From contig JAHEDX010000007.1 in assembly GCA_024641005.1 (NCBI GenBank), forward strand, positions 27,583-91,582: a stretch of DNA of 64,000 nt, given 5' to 3'. Below, in pieces: positions 59,766-64,000 of the stretch. Under the pieces are notes generated by a model. That model saw only the letters and a list, made by a program, of their open reading frames with translations, ran no database searches and was not told the DNA's origin. How positions within the stretch are numbered: position 1 is the first letter of the stretch; each line of letters begins with the position of its first letter. The stretch comes from Acidimicrobiaceae bacterium. Its GTDB lineage: Bacteria; Actinomycetota; Acidimicrobiia; Acidimicrobiales; Ilumatobacteraceae. A program made the position numbers and the translations under genes.

Positions 59766-61484
59766 TCAGCCTCGGTAACCGTGGGTGATCGGCATACGCC
59801 GATCCTTGCCGAACGCCTTGGGGCTGACCCGAACGCCCGGGGGCGATTGCCGACGCTTGTACTCGGCGATGTCGACCAGACGTGTGATGCGCCGCACGAG
59901 CGTTGCGTCGTGGCCGATCTCGATGATCTCGTTGGCGGTGCGATCCTGTTCGACGTACAGCTCGAGGATCGGGTCGAGGATCTCGTACGGGGGCAACGAC
60001 TGGTCGTCACGTTGATCGGGGCGCAGCTCGGCCGAGGGTGGCTTCACGATGACGTTCTCGGGGATCACATCGCGATCGGCAGCACGGTTCACGTAGCGGC
60101 ACAGTTCGTACACGTCGAGCTTGAGGACGTCCTTGATCACCGCGTACCCACCGACCGAGTCGCCGTAGATGGTGAAGTACCCGACCGCCAGCTCGCTCTT
60201 GTTGCCGGTGGTGAGCACCATCCAGCCCATCTCGTTGGAGAGGGCCATCAGAAGTTGCCCGCGGCAACGGGACTGGAGGTTCTCGTAGGTGAGGCCGGGC
60301 TCGCGGCCTTCGAACGACGGTGCCAGCATGTCGAGGTACGACTGGAACGCCGGCTCGATCGAGATCGTGCGGAAGTCGATGCCGAGATTTTCGGCGAGCG
60401 ATTGCGCATCCGATTTCGAATGGTCGGAGGAATACCGGGATGGCATCGACACCCCGTGCACATGTTCGGCGCCGAGCGCGTCGGCGGCGATACAGGCCAC
60501 CAGCGTCGAGTCGATGCCGCCCGACAGGCCGATCACGACATCGGTGAACCCGTTCTTGCGGAGATAGTCGCGCGTTCCGAGGACGAGCGCGTCGTACAAC
60601 TCGCGATGCCGGTCGAGCGGCTCGGCGAGCGGAGCCGCTCGCACGCCGTCGGGGGTGCGCGGCGAACTGCTGATGTGCACGATCGGGAGTTCGGCGTCGG
60701 TGGATTTGCCCCGCGGGTCGAGCAACCGGCCGCGATAGACGGGCGGGATCGGCACGTCGACGATCATCAGATCCTCGACGAACTGCGGCGAACGCGCCAG
60801 CACATGCCCTTCGGCGTCGACGACGAACGAGCCGCCGTCGAACACCAGCTCGTCTTGACCACCCACCTGATTCACGTACACGATCGCCGAATGGGCGTCC
60901 TGGGCGCGAGTGGCGACCATTCGCTCGCGGCCGGTGTCCTTCTCCCAGTGATAGGGCGAGCCGTTGATGTTGATGTTGAGTTCGGCGCCACCGGCGGCCT
61001 GGGTCGCGAGCGGTCCGAACGGTGACCAGATGTCCTCGCACACCGACACGCCGACCTTCACGCCGCCGATCTCGTACAGCTCGAGGGGATCGTTGTCGGT
61101 GCCGGCGGTGAAGTAGCGCTGTTCGTCGAAGACGGCATAGTTCGGCAGTAGGCGCTTGCGGTAGGTGCCCGCCACCGACCCGCCGACGCACACGGCGGCG
61201 GCGTTGTACAGATCGCGGTCGGCGTCGACGAAGCCGATCACGGCGGTGCACTCGAGCGTGTGGGCGGCGAATGATTCGAGCGCCGCCCGATTGTCGGCGA
61301 CGAAACCCGGCTTCAGCACGAGGTCTTCGGGCGGATAGCCCGTGATCGACAATTCGGGGAACGCCACGATGTCGCACCCGGCCGCCTCGGCGCGGTCGTA
61401 GGCATCGATCAACTTCGCCAGATTGCCGTCGAGGTCTCCGACGGTCGGGTTGAGCTGGGCGAGCGCGATCCGCAGAACAGTCAC
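59766..61484 (-). CDS. nadE: Glutamine-dependent NAD+ synthetase
   Basis: This 572-residue bifunctional enzyme converts deamido-NAD+ to NAD+ with glutamine as nitrogen donor. The N-terminal glutaminase domain has the Glu44-Lys110-Cys149 triad (FPELSITGY, RKRLLPN, VCEDIW). The C-terminal synthetase domain has the ATP-binding SGGIDS motif in VVIGLSGGIDSTLVA, plus TTGNKSELAVGY and IYGDSVGGYAVIKD. It starts with GTG at 61484. It is a housekeeping gene standing between a secreted protein gene upstream and the LLM gene downstream. Confidence 0.95.
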   Translation of the reverse strand: MTVLRIALAQLNPTVGDLDGNLAKLIDAYDRAEAAGCDIVAFPELSITGYPPEDLVLKPGFVADNRAALESFAAHTLECTAVIGFVDADRDLYNAAAVCVGGSVAGTYRKRLLPNYAVFDEQRYFTAGTDNDPLELYEIGGVKVGVSVCEDIWSPFGPLATQAAGGAELNININGSPYHWEKDTGRERMVATRAQDAHSAIVYVNQVGGQDELVFDGGSFVVDAEGHVLARSPQFVEDLMIVDVPIPPVYRGRLLDPRGKSTDAELPIVHISSSPRTPDGVRAAPLAEPLDRHRELYDALVLGTRDYLRKNGFTDVVIGLSGGIDSTLVACIAADALGAEHVHGVSMPSRYSSDHSKSDAQSLAENLGIDFRTISIEPAFQSYLDMLAPSFEGREPGLTYENLQSRCRGQLLMALSNEMGWMVLTTGNKSELAVGYFTIYGDSVGGYAVIKDVLKLDVYELCRYVNRAADRDVIPENVIVKPPSAELRPDQRDDQSLPPYEILDPILELYVEQDRTANEIIEIGHDATLVRRITRLVDIAEYKRRQSPPGVRVSPKAFGKDRRMPITHGYRG

Positions 61485-61511
61485 CGCGTCAGGCTACTCA
61501 TCGCTCCGGTG

Positions 61512-63890
61512 TCACTCCGAGAAGAACCCGACCACGTCGACGACCAGATCGGTCGCGGTCGACGCAGTGAACCGCTCGCTTCCATCGCTCGCCAAGCGAG
61601 TGAAGGCCAGTGCAGCCCGCGTCTGGCCGGCGCCGGTGAAGTTCAGGTTCGAGACTCCGGGCGTGACGGGTGACGGATGGACAGCGACCCAACCCGCCGC
61701 GGCTGTCTCGGTCACCGTGATGTTCTGTACGACCGCTGCTCGCGAACCGCCACCTGGAAGCTTGACGGTCGCTGCCGTCAGGGCCACCATGCGTTCGAAC
61801 CCGAGGGGGATGCGGGTGTCGACGACTCGCGTCGGAGCGATCGACGAATACAGGCCCGACGTCGAGGCCGGCGCCGAGTCGGAGGTGATGTATCCCATTA
61901 CGTCGATCACCACGTCGGCGATGTTCAGCGTTTGCAGCGAGTAGAAGCCGGAGGTGTCCGACGGGATCATGATCACGTTGGCCCTGACGTCACCGGGGAG
62001 CACATTGACGTTCGAGGTGCCCGTCCATGCCGATCCGCCGGGGAATCCGCCGACGTATCCACCCGGTCCGCCACCGGAAATGGCGGCGACGGAGACGACG
62101 ATCGCGCCGGCTCCGCCCCGTCCGTCGACTCCGAGCATGCCCTGGGCCTCGAAGTCGATCCGGTCCCCTCGGCGGCTCCACGGGTTCGCGCTGCCCGAGG
62201 TGAGTCGCGCGCCGCTCGGGATCCGGGTGTCGATCAGGCGGGCCGGGTCGACCGCCACGAAACGGCCGTCCATGGTGGAACCACCCGAGGCCACCAGCCA
62301 ACCCATCACATCCAGGACGACCCGGCCGGTGGTCGACGACTCGAGCACGAAGGCGCCGCTGGCGTCGAGCGGTACCACAGCCGCGTTCGCGACGACTGCG
62401 CCGCGCTGGTCAGCGTTCACCACCGAGCTGGTGGGCCGGGCAGCGCGCGTTCCCCAGGCCCGGAGGAATCCAGGCCCATCGGTGGCCGCATAGGTGAGAT
62501 TCACCAGGGCTGCTCGGGCGCCGAGCGGGGGATCGAGGTCGATCAGACGGGTGGTTCCGTTGAAGACGGCTCCTGCCGGTGTTCCGATGGCGTGCAGCGT
62601 GTCGTAGGCACGCGTCGGCACGATCGGAACGATCTTCAGATCACTCGCGGTGCTCGACGTCGGAGGCGCCGTGGGTGCGATCGCTCCGAGCGAGCCACCG
62701 ACCTGCACGTAGTAGAGGACCATGCGGCCGTTGGTGTCGAATCCGAAGGTCATGTCGGTGATGCCCGGTGCGCCGGTGGCGAACGGTGCGCCGTAGTCGA
62801 TCGATCCGTCGGCCCAGCGGGCCCAGATCCGCCCCGACCCGCCGTCGGCGAACAGGTAGCCACCGTCGAACTCGGCGGGCCACAATCCGTTGGGGACGAA
62901 CGCTCCGGCGGTGATGTAGGTGCCGAGCGAGCGGCCGTAGGCGGTGATCGGATCGGTGACCCCGAACGCAGGCCCTGTGCATGGCGGCGTCTGACCCTGC
63001 GGGCACGAACCTTCCCATGCCGGCCAGCCGTAATTCCGGCCGACCGAGCCCTCGTTCACTTCCTCGAACGTGCTCTGGCCGACATCGTTGATGAAGAACC
63101 GGCCAGAACCGTCGTTGCGATCAAACGCGATCCGATACGGATTGCGCAGACCCCACGCGAACAGTTCCTGGCAGGACGTCGTCGGGGTGGTGGGCAAGTT
63201 GCCGCGCACCGCACACCGTTGTGTCCCGGGCCCGGTGAGTGGATTCCCAGGCGCGGGTTGCCCGTCGAGCGTGATGCGCAGGATCTTCCCGTTCAACAGT
63301 GAGAGGTCCTGAGCAGCATCGTTGGATCCTGCGGAGCCGGAGTCTCCGCGGGGGTCGCGACCGGCATCGCCGATCGCCACATACAGGTTGCCGTCTGAGC
63401 CGACGTCGAGGTCGCCTCCGTTGTGGTTGCCGTTCACCGACGAGATGTTGTCGAGCAGGACGTACTCGCTGGCCGGGTCGATGGTGTCACCGACCATCTG
63501 GAAGCGGCTCACCCGGTTGACGCAACCGCCGGGCGCTCCGCCGGCGATACGCGTGTAGTACACGTACACGAACCCGTTGCCGAGGAACCCGGGATCTGGC
63601 GCCAAGCCCAGCAGCCCACGCTCGCCATTGCTGCAAAGGTTGGTGATCGTCACCGCCGTGGCGAACGATCGACCGGGGTGGCCCACTCGGACCCGACCAC
63701 CTTGCTCGAGCACCACGATGCGGTCGCCGGGCAGCCACTCGACAGCGGTCGGGCGGCTGAACGACGCGATCGACGTGTCGGAGAAGCCGGTCGACGGTGC
63801 TGCAGCGCTGGCCCGGTCACCGGTGGTGACCGCGACGGTCGTCGAGCCGATCAGCACAGCCGAGATGAACCCGATCCAAGAGCGACGCAT
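61512..63890 (-). CDS. Secreted PQQ-type sugar dehydrogenase with three C-terminal DTR repeat modules
   Basis: This 792-residue secreted protein has an N-terminal signal peptide (about 1-30), a glucose/sorbosone dehydrogenase beta-propeller at about 34-405, and three consecutive modules of about 120 residues. Propeller motifs are AVEWLPGDRIVVLEQGGRV, NGNHNGGDLDVGSDGNLYVA and FAWGLRNPYRIAFDRNDGSG. Each module begins with an R-x-x-DTR-like motif (PTRAYDTLHAIG, PARLIDTRIPSG, PTRVVDTRIPLG) and ends in D-V-x-G (LDVMGWL, IDVMGYI, VDVVGFF). The modules are probably beta-rich surface or binding domains. The first module has the weaker motif DTL instead of DTR. The ATG at 63890 is favoured over an upstream start. 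Confidence 0.85.
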   Translation of the reverse strand: MRRSWIGFISAVLIGSTTVAVTTGDRASAAAPSTGFSDTSIASFSRPTAVEWLPGDRIVVLEQGGRVRVGHPGRSFATAVTITNLCSNGERGLLGLAPDPGFLGNGFVYVYYTRIAGGAPGGCVNRVSRFQMVGDTIDPASEYVLLDNISSVNGNHNGGDLDVGSDGNLYVAIGDAGRDPRGDSGSAGSNDAAQDLSLLNGKILRITLDGQPAPGNPLTGPGTQRCAVRGNLPTTPTTSCQELFAWGLRNPYRIAFDRNDGSGRFFINDVGQSTFEEVNEGSVGRNYGWPAWEGSCPQGQTPPCTGPAFGVTDPITAYGRSLGTYITAGAFVPNGLWPAEFDGGYLFADGGSGRIWARWADGSIDYGAPFATGAPGITDMTFGFDTNGRMVLYYVQVGGSLGAIAPTAPPTSSTASDLKIVPIVPTRAYDTLHAIGTPAGAVFNGTTRLIDLDPPLGARAALVNLTYAATDGPGFLRAWGTRAARPTSSVVNADQRGAVVANAAVVPLDASGAFVLESSTTGRVVLDVMGWLVASGGSTMDGRFVAVDPARLIDTRIPSGARLTSGSANPWSRRGDRIDFEAQGMLGVDGRGGAGAIVVSVAAISGGGPGGYVGGFPGGSAWTGTSNVNVLPGDVRANVIMIPSDTSGFYSLQTLNIADVVIDVMGYITSDSAPASTSGLYSSIAPTRVVDTRIPLGFERMVALTAATVKLPGGGSRAAVVQNITVTETAAAGWVAVHPSPVTPGVSNLNFTGAGQTRAALAFTRLASDGSERFTASTATDLVVDVVGFFSE

Positions 63891-64000
63891 AGTGGTGACA
63901 GTACCGCAGTCAGCGGTTTCGATTCGTTCGATCCTCTGGTCCGTCGCGCAGCCCGATCGTGACATAACGTCGGCGGGAGCTCGCCGAGGGGGTCGCGTAT

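Overview
The window is a gene-dense, very G+C-rich stretch of bacterial chromosome with short intergenic gaps and frequent ATGA/GTGA start-stop overlaps. The gene content (F420-type LLM and PNPOx-fold enzymes, SCO6745-family protein, DUF427, many acyl-CoA enzymes, a heliorhodopsin, secreted proteins with R-x-x-DTR repeats) points to an actinobacterium, most likely a free-living aerobic or facultative heterotroph of the Acidimicrobiia (Ilumatobacter-like). That placement is inference from gene content; no rRNA or tRNA gene was seen. There is no CRISPR array, IS element or prophage, and no gene-free gap longer than about 300 bases.

Region by region: (1) 1-294, end of an MFS efflux gene. (2) 310-3280, a ligABC-gntR operon for meta-cleavage of protocatechuate-like aromatics, with a clear promoter and GntR-like operators. 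(3) 3326-6103, minus-strand thiol dioxygenase, multi-rhodanese and nitroreductase genes (sulfur and redox metabolism). (4) 6231-11657, a complete four-gene peptide/nickel-type ABC importer, followed by another MFS gene. (5) 12957-21700, a TetR regulator diverging from six tightly packed genes: two sulfatases (one fused to a DJ-1/PfpI domain), an MBL hydrolase, an SCO6745-family protein, an SRPBCC protein and a tandem alpha-beta barrel protein. (6) 21744-29259, a light-response region: heliorhodopsin, Dps and a CarH/LitR-type B12 photoreceptor regulator on the minus strand, diverging from seven plus-strand genes (FAD desaturase-like oxidoreductase, DUF2071, membrane protein, two SRPBCC, SDR, DUF427). 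(7) 29321-39223, acyl-CoA and beta-oxidation genes (SDR, acyl-CoA ligase, FadB-like, acyl-CoA dehydrogenase), an MFS-cNMP fusion, a dienelactone hydrolase and a 5'-3' exonuclease. (8) 39251-47058, flavin monooxygenase, MttB-family methyltransferase, PhyH dioxygenase, P450, N-formylglutamate amidohydrolase-like protein and a second acyl-CoA ligase. (9) 47207-49499, a YjjI/YjjW glycyl-radical enzyme and activase pair. (10) 49542-64000, class III cyclase, nitroreductase-SRPBCC fusion, thiolase, ABC-2 export operon, PNPOx protein, amidase, GNAT, LLM oxidoreductase, NadE, and a secreted sugar-dehydrogenase-like protein carrying three repeat modules.

The strongest candidate for a little-described system is region 6. 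A B12-photoreceptor regulator, a heliorhodopsin and Dps sit back to back with a desaturase/SRPBCC/SDR cluster. The divergent promoter contains four direct repeats phased at exactly 10 bp, which look like an operator array. The second is region 5, the TetR-controlled sulfatase operon with the sulfatase-DJ-1 fusion. Two families of dispersed intergenic palindromes (72 bp and about 35-39 bp, two copies each) are also present.
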